In this document: positions 38,053 to 49,323 of the stretch, one piece after another | Numbering within the stretch: position 1 is the first letter of the stretch | Layout: every line of letters starts with the position of its first letter | Assembly (NCBI RefSeq): GCF_003945595.2 | Contig: NW_024104356.1 | Coordinates: 186,001-250,000 of the forward strand | DNA length: 64,000 nucleotides | From: Pipra filicauda | Lineage: Eukaryota > Chordata > Aves > Passeriformes > Pipridae | Direction of reading: 5' to 3' | Program-made: the position numbers and the translations under genes | Notes under the pieces: generated by a model | What the model was told of the DNA's origin: nothing | The model's database searches: none | The model's input: only the letters and a program-made list of their open reading frames with translations

Positions 38053-38972
38053 TGGACAGTGGGATTGAGGACACTCTCAGCAGGTTTGCTGACAACACCA
38101 AGCCGTATGGTGTGGTTGACACACTGAAGGGAAGGGATGCCATTCAGAGGGACCTTGACAGGCTTGAGAGGTGGGCCTGTGTCAGTCTCATGAAGTTCAA
38201 CAAGGCCAAGTGCAAGGTCCTGCATTTGGGTCTGGGCAATCCCAAGCACAAAAGCAGGCTGGACAGAGAATGGATTGAGAGCAGCCCTGAAGAGAAGGAC
38301 TTGGTGTGTTGGTTGATGACAATCTCAACATGACCTGGCAATGTGTGCTCACAGCCCAGAAAACCAACTGTGTCCTGGACTGTGTCAAAAGAAGCATGAC
38401 CAGCAGGTTGAGGGAGGTGGTTCTGCCCCTCTACTCCACTCTAGTGAGGCCCCATCTGGAGTACTGCATCCAGGCCTGAGCCCCCAACATAAGAAAAATG
38501 TGGACCTGCTGGAGAGAGTCCAGAGTAGGCCACAGAGATGATCCAAGGGCTAGAACACCTCTGCTGTGAAGACAGTCTGAGAACTGGGGTTGTTAATTGT
38601 GGAGAAGACAAGACTCCAAGGAGACCTTATAGCATCTTCCAGTATCTAAAGGGGCCACAAGAGAGCTAGTGGGGGACTTTTTACAAGGGCATGTAGTGAT
38701 AGAACAAGCAGAATGGCTTTAAACTGAAAAGGAATAGATTTAGATTGGATATTAAGAAGAAATTATTTACTGTGAGGGTAGTGAGGCACTGGAACAGGTT
38801 GCCCAGAGAAGTTGTGGATGCCCCACCCCTGGAAGTGTTCAAGGCCAGGTTGGATGGGGTTTGGAGCAACCTGGTCTAGTGGAAGGTGTCTCTGCCCATG
38901 GGAAAGGGCCTGGAAACAGAAGAACTTTAAGGTCCTTTCCAAACCACACCATTGTATGATTCTGTTCTATGA
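38053..38972 (+). repeat. CR1 LINE, 5'-truncated, older copy
   Basis: Opens in the reverse transcriptase just before the catalytic box ([15 protein letters not shown]), continues through the CR1 hallmark [12 protein letters not shown] and the HLEYC-region equivalent, and ends with 'ttgtatgattctgttctat'. The catalytic FADD reads FADN at 38085-38096. Frames change near 38335 and several stops follow. It differs more from the pair at 23.6 and 27.5 kb than they do from each other, so it belongs to another subfamily or an earlier wave. Confidence 0.93.
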
Positions 38973-40383
38973 AGTGGGAGGGTGGTCTCCATCAAACTGC
39001 CCCTGTCTTTGGATGGATGTTCTCTGACACTACAGTGAGTACATTTGTACATGGATGCCCGTAAGCACAGCCCTGCCCTAGTCCTGTCTCCTCAGAGAAG
39101 GAAGACTGGTCCTGTCTCATATAGGCTGTGTGTGAAGAACCCAACTTGGCAAAGGGCTTGGGATGCAGTGGATTTGGGGTCATCCACTGTCCTGGGACCA
39201 CAGTATTCACACACAATACAGACAACTCTAGTGGCAGTCCTTGAAACTGGTGGGGACTAGATGCTCACATTATTTTCTAGGTAGAGACGATGAGTTGGCA
39301 AATGGCATAACACTAGAAAGACCAGGGAATGACTAGGGCATTGCACTGGGAGTGCCCTTTTCCATGAAGCTGTGTCTGTAGTGGTGACAACACAACACCC
39401 ACAACATGTGTGGGACTAGGCTGCCTAAACAAAAGAAGCAGTGTCATATTAGGACCAGTAGCGTCCCACCTGGCATCTGTTGGACATGCAGAATGAAAAG
39501 ACTGGGGCATAGGTCCTGCCTCATATCTGACAGGCCCATAAGGATGCTGAGGATACCCTAGAGAGTCTAAAATGGCTTAGGCAGTTGGCTGCTGCCTAAG
39601 TTTCAAGTCAGTGTCTCCCTGCTGACTATCTTGTTTCAGATCCTGCTGGACAACAGAGAGAGAGGGCAAAAGCTAGAGAAGATATCTTTGTCCAGAAACT
39701 TAAAATACTCTTTTGACAGAAGCATTAGAGGTCAGACAAGAACTTGCCAAGGTTCAGCTCTATCAGTATCTTGTCTTCAATAATGGATGCTTCAGGAAAG
39801 TGTGACCCTTCCTTTGCCCCTAATCTTTTTTTGGCACTATTTCCAAAACTTTTTTCATCCCACAAAGGCTGTTCTGTGTAAATACGCTGAAGCAGATTCC
39901 CCAGAAATAGAGCTTAGAGTTTCTCTACCCTCTATATCTATTCCCATCTGAATAAACACACTCTTAAAAAAATAAATGGTTACCCAGATATAGCAAATAA
40001 ATCAATCCAAGCACAACTCCAGAACTGATCTTACAGCAACTTCTTTGTTTTTTTGTGGTGCAGCTTAACAAACATCTTTCTTCTTGCCTCAGAATGAAGG
40101 CATGTGCACGTAGATCCCCTAACAAGCATGGAGCATCACCTTCAAAACTGCCTCTGGTAAAATTTTTCTGGAAACATTCCAGGGAAAAAGTGCTTGCCAT
40201 GTGTTTCATGTCCCATTCAGCATGCGAGATGGAGTTATTTGTTTGTTGCTGCTTTGTCTTTGTTTGTGCAAACTGACGCCGCGGGGACTTCTTTTGAGGG
40301 CATTTTTCAGCCAAGAAGATTATCCCATATAAATACAGTAAAATAAATAGATTTGTCAGTAGAATAGCTTCAGGATGTTCCAT
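38973..40383. other. Unique non-coding DNA
   Basis: No repeat body recognised. A small CpG cluster ('ctgacgccgcgg') lies at about 40273-40284. The 139-codon minus-strand frame at 39964-40383 shows no domain. Confidence 0.6.
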
Positions 40384-40445
40384 CTATCTATCTATCTATC
40401 TATCGATCTATCTATCTATCGATCTATCTATCTATCTATCTATCT
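40384..40445 (+). repeat. (ATCT)n microsatellite
   Basis: About 62 bp of CTAT/ATCT tetranucleotide repeats with two single-base interruptions that create CGAT (near 40404 and 40420). It is long enough to be length-polymorphic between individuals. Confidence 0.97.
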
Positions 40446-43400
40446 GCCTTTGTAGATAACAGAATAACAGAATTAAATTCCTATCACTGACTAAAACAGA
40501 CACATTGGGTTTATCTTGTTTTGTGTCTACACTGAAACTGTGAGCAAGAACTGAGCTAATTAAATCAGGCAGATTTATCTGCCTCGTGTACACCTAGGAG
40601 TTACGGCCCACAGTGGATCATTCTGTTCCTTTGCCAAAGGGTATTGCTGTTCTAGCTGAGGGACGGAGAGGCATCTGGGACCCATAAGCCTTTCAATAAC
40701 TAACCTTGACCTGAAGAGGAATGTTACTGAGAACCATGAGCTGTTAGCCGAAAGGGGAAACTCCCATCAGTTCTGAGGCAACTCGGCTACTGTCACCTTT
40801 CCCAAGGTTTTTGCAACAGTGAATTCCCTTTGTGTGTATGTTTTTACCTGTATCACAAAATAATTTTGAAATGCGCCATAGTTTTTGAGCTGTTGGGAAG
40901 CCAGCATGGAAGTCATCAGAGCAATGAGAGGAAAGATTTTTCAGTCCTGATCTGTTGGTATAGCCTCTATCAGAATCTGATGCAGATGAGGGTCCTAATG
41001 ATATGTGATCCTGAATAAGTCACTTCAAAAAATGTTTGAAAACTGATTCATAAAAAGGTGGCCCCGAATGGACTGGGAATGAAACCCAAAATGAATACTC
41101 TGCTCCCAAGCTTACATGTGTAGTCCAATACTAGCAAGCCATCAAGCAAAATAGGAGGAAAAAAAAAGGCTGAACATGAAATCCTGACTGACTTCTAATG
41201 AGCTGTGATGAAAAACAAAATAATAAAACTACACAAGCAGGCCTATAAATAAGTTTTTTTCTTCTGAATGATTACAAGTCCCTTCTTTTGAAAGGGTTCT
41301 TAAACTTTCATATGTCCTGAGGGCATGGAGTCATTGCCTGTCACTTGATGCACCCAAAAATATTTGACCTGGTCTTCACCATGAGGTGAAAAGGGTTACC
41401 TTAAACCTCAGAGGAAAAGGTAGCAACTTGTTAAGCTGCCATAATTATGTGGTCCCTAGTGTACTTACCAGCTTTGCTTTCATGGAAATCAGTGGGATTT
41501 TTTCACTTGAATAAATGTCAGGCACCTAAGGAAGATCTAGGCTTGGGGAGAGCCTTAATCTGTCTGATTCCTAGCAAACAAGTGTTTTCCCAGTGATACT
41601 GGGAAAATAAATAGAGGGAGGGCTGAGAGATACACAGACAATTTGGCAGTAAGTCTATATGAGTATTTCAGACAAAAGACAGTCCTTAGTTCTGTCTGGA
41701 AACAGGGGCTATAGGAAGTTTCATGAGCATTTTGGGACCAATCAAGGTTGAGGCTGTAGTCTCCTAGCTTGAGAGCCAGGAAATAAAGGACAACCCAGGT
41801 CGCTGGCCCCAAAACAGTGAAATCATTTTCATGCCCGTTTCTTTGCTACAGCAACTGCAAGTATAGAAAGAATTAGAAGAATGAGTGGCTGAATTCCAAC
41901 TCATAAGAGGTGAAAGGTGCAAGGGAGAGAAGAGATGGTGGCTGGTACAGGTCTCTGGGCTTTCCCCTCTACACTGTGCACGCACATGGAACTGTATTTT
42001 AAATCAGATGAATCACTGAAAATTGGAAAGTGTCGATTTTTGTTTGTACAACTGTATGAATAAAATTAAAGATTAGGTTATTACAGACATCAGTCATGCT
42101 TTAAAAAATCCACTAAATTGGCTGAAAATGAGACAGAGACAATATTAATAGATACAGTGTTACTGTAGTCTATTTTCCATTACTGTCATTGCACTTATCA
42201 GACAGAGTCAAAACTGTTCTTTTGCCTTTGTTAGACAAATACATGACTTTGAAAGAAACCCTTTTTTAAGGACTTTTTTTGAGATTTTTTACCTTTTTCC
42301 TCTATTAAATTGGCAAAAATAATGTGAAATGAGCAATTCCTTTAGATGGAAAAACTAAATATATTAGGTTTTTGAAAAGCTTTGCTTACATTTTAACCTT
42401 TAAATGAAATTGTTCTACAGTTTACAGTTTAAAATGGAAATACATTTTAAATAAAAAGAAAAAACCCAAGAACATATACTTTTGGCAATTATGACTTTCA
42501 AAGCAAAATTTGGTAGCATTAACTTTTTCTTTTCAACAGTCTAATTTGAGATGAATTGGCATTTTTCTGTTAAAAAATGTAATAAAACCTAGTTTGCTAT
42601 ATTTTTCTTGTACAAAATCTTCAGTGATCTGTACTCCAACCCTTACGAAAATTATGATGTGAGGGGAAAGGAAACCCAGAAGTTCCTTAATTTCTTGAGC
42701 TGACTACCAGGTAGGTTGTCTAAGCCACTCACTCAGAAGGCACTTTAATCCTGTTTTTCTTAGACAGGACTGTATCCCACCCCCACCCCCTTCCATGAGT
42801 TTCAGGAGAAGGTATCTGGACACAGTGAGATGACAGCTCTTGTTATAATATCCACTCCCATGGATCCCCTGCAGGTAAAGCTCGGTTGGTGATCCCAGAG
42901 GAGATAAGCTATTGCTGATGATGCTGAAGTACAGGAGATGCACATGGCTTATCTCGGTCATTCAGTTTGTGTCTGAGATGAGGCACCAGATAAGGATGCA
43001 GAATTTGTGCAGACAAAGCCGAGCAACTGCATCATTAATAACCAGAGAGGAGGAGCTGACATTTATTTGCTCAAATATCCATAAACAAAGACTCTCAGAA
43101 AACGGTTGTTTTCAAATGAGTCATTGAACGGGCATGGCGGTTGAGTCTGCAGCAAATCCTCGGTGAGAAACCCGAGTTCTCAGTTAAGAATCTCTTTTTC
43201 TGGGGAGAAAGACAAGCTCCAGATTCAACACAGTACTCCCCCATGTTGGCAGGAATTGTATTTCTCCCTGCTGTGACCAGTGACGCACTGTGGGTCAGGG
43301 CTAGAACTGTCTCTCTGCTCCTTAGATTCATGATCTCTATAATCTTTTTCAAATTAAAAATGGAAATGTTTTAAAATTGAAATGTTGGACAGTGCTATCT

Positions 43401-43736
43401 CCTGACACATTTCCTGTGGTGTTTACATAGCTGCATCAGTGAACATTTGTGATTTAGGCTATCCTAGGATTGCACATAGGCTTTGTCATACCACTTGCAA
43501 GACAGACACAATCTGGTCTTTAAACCAATTCCCCTCCATTCATTCTTGATATAATTTCTTTCCAGTTTAGCAGTAGTCCCCAGGAAAGAACAGCAGGTAT
43601 CTATGTTAGGAGGGATTCTCTCTTGCTCTCTGCATGACCCTTCCTCACCTTGCTCAACCACCAAAACCAGTCGAACCATGAATAGTGCCTACGTAACCCT
43701 ATGGCTTTTCATGGCCATCCAGAGAGCACAGAAACA
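40446..43736. other. Unique DNA, AT-rich in the middle
   Basis: 42000-42620 is strongly AT-rich. A faint MIR-like string ('tgtgatcctgaataagtcac') lies at 41005-41024 but is too short to call. No exon is supported. Confidence 0.55.
42902..42995. promoter_or_regulatory. Cluster of three GATA motifs (possible enhancer)
   Basis: AGATAAG occurs at 42902-42908 and 42988-42994 on the plus strand, and CTTATCT at 42948-42954 is the same motif on the minus strand. Three (A/T)GATA(A/G) sites within about 95 bp, without simple-repeat sequence, could bind GATA-family transcription factors. The motif is short, so this is weak evidence of function. Confidence 0.25.
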
Positions 43737-44049
43737 GACACTCAAGAGGCTGGGTCAGACCCAAGAGTTCTGGCAAAAAAAAAAAAAAAAAGAAGGGCTT
43801 TGATTTACTCCTACTCTTTTTGTTCCAAGTTTCCCTCTGAAAACAAAGGGAGGTATATATGGGCTCTTGGCTTTGTGCAAAATATAAAAGCATTTTCATT
43901 TCTGCAAAGCCCCTGTTGTAGAATTAAAGAAAGGATGCTTTGTGAGCAATTGGTTGGTGCATGTTCTTAAAAAAAAAACCTCAACGAAAACTTGGCTTCC
44001 AGGAAATATAGGAGGAGCAACAGATCCTGACCTGTTCAGCACAGGTGAG
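43737..44049 (+). repeat. Diverged direct repeat, copy A, with TATA-like core
   Basis: This block aligns with 45677-45978, about 1.94 kb downstream in the same orientation. By eye about four fifths of positions match over the central 190 bp (43792-43975), and the resemblance fades on both sides. Both copies share the exact core 'tataaaagcattttca' (TATAAAAG at 43883 here). Copy A also carries a 17-A run at 43775-43791. It could be one copy of an old dispersed repeat, an ancient LTR, or a segmental duplication. No retroviral coding sequence is visible between the copies. Confidence 0.75.
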
Positions 44050-45676
44050 GGGGAGTGACCTAATCAGGAGGGCTTTTTTATTCCTTTTGAGACATCAGTC
44101 TGGCTCTTAGGTTTCTCTCAGGCTGGCAAGATTCAGCATGGAGTGTCTAGGGTTTTGAGAAGAAGGCCAGCTCAGGGGCCAGCTTTGATTCCTTAAGGAC
44201 TTGTGCTGGCAACCCTGATGAAGATAATTTACCCTTTGTGGAACAGGGCCATCATCAAAATCTGTGCTTCTGCAGAGGTTGCTGGCTGGTAGAGGAAATA
44301 TCATAGCCATGTTTGGCAGCTGGTGCTGGTCATCTTGTAGTGCTGGCCATCTTGCTGGTTTACTAGATTGATCCTTCTCCATAAGGTCCTTTCTCTGCTG
44401 CAGCTCCTGCTGTCTCAGAAAGTCAGGTTCAATTCAGAGGTGAATCCCTTGGGATTCATACTACAGTCAGAGGTGTGACTTGGCTTGTGTAAATACACCT
44501 GCCTGGGATTTGTACAACCCTGTTGAATGCTTCTAGCATTATCTGAAGAAACTTAAACTCGGGAATGGCTATAGAGCAAAAAGGATTCAGGAGGAAACCT
44601 CAGGTAGTAAAATATATGGAATACCTTCATTGCATGGTTAGCATCTCCACATTGCCCAGATGAGCTAGTGGGAGACTTACTGACTCTGCCCAAGGAATCC
44701 ACTGCTCTCATTTGCCTGCCACGCAACCCAGCATAAGCTCATGTTTAAAAAATACAGAGGACATGAGTAAATCAACTCACGGTTACTGGGTAGACTGGTT
44801 TTGTAGACATGAAATGCACAATAGTTTGGTGTTTTCCTATTTTTAAGGACCTATCTCTTGGTTTTAGGAGACCATTATTCAGATGCTACACAAATAGACA
44901 ACATCGTGAATAAAAGTGTTTTGGAAATTTCCCAAGGAAACATCTTTTCTCTCATAAAATAGCGATGTATGGAAAGAGTAAAACTCCAGACACACACATG
45001 GATTTTGATCAATATCTATTTCAAGATAAGTTTTTGGTAAAGCTAGTATTTTCTCATTAGAAAATAAATTTTTAGATATCCATTTTTAAAAAAAATAAAA
45101 CTTTCATTTTTATAGTGAATATTATAAGATTAATATCAAAAGTACAGAAAACAAGACCTATTTTTTCCCTAGCAGTGGAATATTTTAACTGCCCTGCAAA
45201 GATACTTGAAAGTCTTGCTGCAGAATTTTATTAAATAGGATATAATTTCTTGTCTGAAGCTGTCCCAATCCAAAGCGAGGAAAAAATATGAGGCTGCAAG
45301 ACTTCTACAGAAGAAACTTCACAATGCTACTTCTTCCTTTAAAACACCAAAGATGAAAATGCCCTTTCTCAGTAGCCCTGGAAACACCATTATTTAGTAT
45401 TACAATAACAGGTGCTGATTCTCCCTTTACAGCAGAAGGATGACATGTTCACTGGCCTAGAAGCTTATGGCTCTGTGGAACTTGAACTTGATTTATGAAA
45501 TATTTGACTCCCATCATTTAAGAAAAGCCTCAAATATAGGAAAAGGTGCTGGTGATGCCAACCGAGGTGTCTATGTACAGATCAGCTGTTTACAGAGTAT
45601 GCAGTGTTTCCTGAAGAAAATACAGTGTGCGAGGCAATTGATGCAAACTCTGCAAGAGAGGAAAGAGTTACTCGAT
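44050..45676. other. Spacer between the two repeat copies
   Basis: Holds a 17-bp tandem duplication at 44321-44354 (unit 'tggtgctggtcatcttg', two mismatches) and AT-rich sequence at 45060-45140. I see no reverse transcriptase, protease, primer-binding site or polypurine tract that would mark a provirus. Confidence 0.55.
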
Positions 45677-45978
45677 GACACAGAATTGGACTGGGTCCAA
45701 GAGGATTATCAGCAAAAAAAGGGGCTTTGGTTTAGTCCTGCTATCTTTGTTCCAACTTTTGCTCTGCAAACAAAAAGAGAAAATATACAGGCTCACGGCT
45801 ATGTGCAACATATAAAAGCATTTTCACATCTGCAAAGCCCTCACTGCAGAATTAAATAATGAAGGCTTTGTGAGCAATCGGTTGGTATTTGTTCTTAAAA
45901 ATAGCTGCATCACAGACAAATCAGCTTTTGTTCGGAAACTGGGCAGGCCACATGACCAAGTCAGTCAGGACAGGTGAT
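45677..45978 (+). repeat. Diverged direct repeat, copy B, with TATA-like core
   Basis: Partner of 43737-44049. The TATAAAAG core is at 45811-45818. Both copies remain open in the frame that reads (F/Y)VQ(N/H)IKAFS, so a 130-codon frame (45467-45859) spans copy B. Since the DNA itself is similar, matching translations are expected and do not prove coding. Identity of the family is unknown. Confidence 0.75.
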
Positions 45979-46360
45979 GACAAGGATTGTGGCTCGCTAT
46001 TGTGTTGTGAAACTTCATGAAACATTGCCCTGCCCTGTTCCAGGACCTCAGCAAGTTATCAGCTAAAGAGACCAGGTTTGGTCAGGTGCATTGAATATTT
46101 TTTCTTCCAGGACAGGAAGAGAGAGGACCAAGTCATTGCTGGATGTGGTATCCATCCTTCCACAAGAAGCAAGTTCAAGGAGTAATGAGCTCTTCACTTC
46201 TTATCCTTCAGTATTGCGCCTTCCCTCCTGTTCATATCACAATGCATTTTAATAGCCTTATCATCCTATTTATAAGACATAGCAAAATGTATCTTATATG
46301 CCATGTTTTTCCCATATCATTAATACAGTAGCAATCCTTTTAAAATCTACAGAACTACAG
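45979..46360. other. Unique non-coding DNA
   Basis: Nothing recognised between the repeat copy and the CR1/SINE tail. Confidence 0.6.
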
Positions 46361-46424
46361 CTTAGCTCAGAGACTCGATAATCCTTGTGGGGCCCCTTAC
46401 AACTCAGAATATTCTGTGATTCTG
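46361..46424 (+). repeat. CR1-type tail, possibly from a truncated tRNA-Ile SINE
   Basis: 46371-46424 closely resembles the 3' part of the SINE at 56.0 kb ('gataatccttgtgggg', then 'ctcagaatattctgtgatt' and CTG). Directly upstream is CTTAGCTCAG, which matches the 5' A-box region of tRNA-Ile (TTAGCTCAG). It is either a 5'-truncated CR1 or a SINE that lost the middle of its tRNA head. The A-box match is only 9 bases and may be chance. Confidence 0.75.
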
Positions 46425-49285
46425 TAATGAAACTATAATGTGCTAATAGGAAGCAGGATTTGGGAGGTTCCTCTGCCCATCTTAACACTACACAGGTGGG
46501 CTGGGGATTTAATAAACATCTGTCTTGTGACCACATGTTCTCTATTTGATGGGTGAGGTGTGTTCTCAGAGATGGCCAGGAGTGGTTGAATAAGAGCAAG
46601 CACAAGCATCAGGGTCTACACAGGGAGTCTCCCTTTCAGTTCTTTCTAATGAGCTTGTAGCTTCTGCTCTCACCTGGTTCTTGGTGTTTGGCAGCAAAGT
46701 CCATGGCCCCTTACCAGCCTGTTCCATAAACAAGAATTTATGTTTCCCACTGATATTTCTTCCTCCTTGGACACAGGATTTATTTTGAGAAACTAACAGG
46801 ATCCTGACCGGGGTTCCGTGCAGTAGTCCAGGGCTGAAATTTTGATTCTCAGTCAGAGACTCCTTTTTCACTACTACACCTTTGTTCAGGCTGTAACAGA
46901 GCTTGGACTAGTAATGACTAACCTAACATTTCTGTTGGATTTTACCTGTTTCTGTGAGTGTTAGCAATTTTAAAATTTAATTTAGTGTAATTTAGTTTAT
47001 TAAATTTAGGAAATTCACCTTGTGCCTGACAGCAATATTCTGGTGGAAAGTGACCTGAAAGCCATTCCTGGATAAAACATGAACAAAGAGCATGTGAAAT
47101 GGGCTTCCATTGCCTGCTGACTGCTGGCTGAGATTCTTCATTATTTTGTCTTGTGCTGGGTGTTGTGAGAGGGCCAGGCAGTTTCAGCAGGCCCGAATCC
47201 TATCTCCTACTCTTGAGAAACTCCATAAGATGACATTCCAGCCTGCATCTCATCTGCATATTAGACTACACAGGGAGGCAGGTCAGCTTGCCTGAAGAGC
47301 TCCTCTCTCCAGAGGAAGCTGGGCCTTTGCTCTTGGTGCCCACTCAGCTTGACAGGAAGACAAATGAGGACATTTGTAAATTTTTTTCTCATACAATGTA
47401 TTCCCAGCTTCCTTCCAGCCTTGATTTTGAAACTGGCATGTGACTGGTTCGGTTGAGACTTCCCATGTCTTTCTAACATTCCTTTTCAATTTGGGCATAT
47501 TGTTCTGCTTGGTGATAGTGGCTCTGATAGTTGCATGAGTCAGCCATTTTGCGCAGTTTGGCAATATACCGATCTATTGTTTTTTCAGCTCCTTGGACAA
47601 TGTTCCTGATTCTGTGGGTTGAAAAGCACTTCTAGGATTTTACAGAGTCCTTCCTACTCTTGTCCCCACTAAACACTGTAGATGCATATGGTGGACCTTA
47701 TCTCAGAGAACTGAAAACATGCCTGCTTGCACTTCATTTTCTTTTCCATTCTCTATTAGCTATTTCAGTTCTATTAGCAGCCAAAAGGGCACCGAGCTAC
47801 TGACCATAGCCCTCTTCACATTTCCCTGTCAGAACTGAGACACTGCTGTGCCCTTGACCTTGACCTTTTCCCCCCTCCTTCTCTTTCTTTCTATGACATT
47901 GTTCTTGTGCTTTCAAGTCCTTTTTCCTCACTCTGCCACTCTCCATGATGCAGCACAAAAGGCGGCTGCCCACAGAGAGGTGAAAGTGTTGCTCTTGACT
48001 GTTTGTGTCCTTAATTTTTACAGAAGTGCTCCCTTGAACTAAGTGATTTGTGGTTATTAATTCATGCTATTAAACAAGCTGTGAAGAAAGGATTGCTTGC
48101 TGTTACTTTGCATTTGTTTGAGTGGCATCCTATTTGAAAGTAGGTTTTATCAAGTTTTATCTTGAGATGAGTGACACAGCTAATTATACTTGTTTTTACA
48201 AGCACTGAACTCCAGTCTGAAGTAGAGTGAGCATATAAAGCACCAGTGTCATAATTCTTACAGATAAATGTTTGCTTTCACAAAATGTTTGAGCACATGG
48301 GTATGAAATGTGACTTCTGCTAGTACAAGTCACATCACAGGAAAACTCTGTGTGCAGTCAACAGTTTTTTGTGCCTTTTACCCTTAATAATGCAGGGGAA
48401 AAATGGAAGAGACAGATCCACTGAAACACATCCAGCACAGAGGGAAGAGTGTAATCAAAGCTTGTTCCTTGGGGCACCAGCTAATACTAATTAGCACACA
48501 GACAAAGCTTTGCTGAAAGCATCACACCCAGGCATGTGATAATTAATTAGCTGATTCTTTGGGGGAAGGTGTTCCCCTTACCTTCTCCCTATCCTACTGA
48601 AAGATTACACAATGGGAAGGAAGGAGGGTTTTATGCTTGCTCATAAAATAGATCCCACTGTGAATTTAGTCCAACATAGTAAATTTGGGCAGCTTCTCCA
48701 GGAATATGAATCTGTGCTGAGGTTTAAAGAGATCTCTTGAACTGCTACTCCAAGTTGTATCTCAGTGCACTGGGGGACAAAGGTAGAGCTGTTAGATTTT
48801 TTGGCCTGTTTATCCTCTAGAAAAGGACTGTTGCCAAACCATATATGTCCACCCCCTGTGTATTCTCAGGCTGTAGCCAATGATACTCAGTCACAGTCCT
48901 GAGCTTCTGGGAACAGAGGTTTGCCTGGAAGACAGTTACTGCCAGTTTCTATGGTACAAGAGAATTGCCACTTATAGCCAAAATCAGGCAGTGGTACAGG
49001 CTCTTGGCACCACCTCAGGAAACTTTGCGGATCAAAGCTCACCCCCTCAGATGGGCTATGGGGCTGGCTGCCTTTGCCAAGCAGGGCTCCTTGCAATGAA
49101 CTCACATTTGATGAAATCCAATGTCCTGACATTACAGCGACTGCTTTGGCTCCAAAGGGCTCAACTCAGATAGAGGTACGGGAGTCTGGCAGTGACCAAG
49201 TGTTTTCTCTTGTTGGCTTTCTATTTCTAGGAGACTGTCGAATAGGATCCCAAGTGATAGATCTGCCTTCTTTTCCAGGCTGGTT
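46425..49285. other. Unique non-coding DNA
   Basis: AT-rich near 46965-47005 with a short TAATTTAG duplication. Around 48488-48550 there are TAATTAG and AATTAATTAG motifs, which could be homeodomain sites. No exon or repeat body recognised. Confidence 0.55.
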
Positions 49286-49323
49286 TGTGTGTGTGTGTGT
49301 GTGCGCATATGTGTGTGTGTGTG
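49286..49323 (+). repeat. (GT)n microsatellite
   Basis: Two GT runs separated by GCGCATAT, about 38 bp in all. Confidence 0.95.

Noticed and set aside
41005..41024. MIR-like 'tgtgatcctgaataagtcac'
   Set aside because: A single 20-bp resemblance without flanking support.
43737..45978. An endogenous retrovirus with LTRs at both ends
   Set aside because: The 1.6-kb spacer has no visible gag, pol or env remnant, primer-binding site or polypurine tract, and LTR ends with target duplications were not found. It is kept only as a possibility for the direct repeat.
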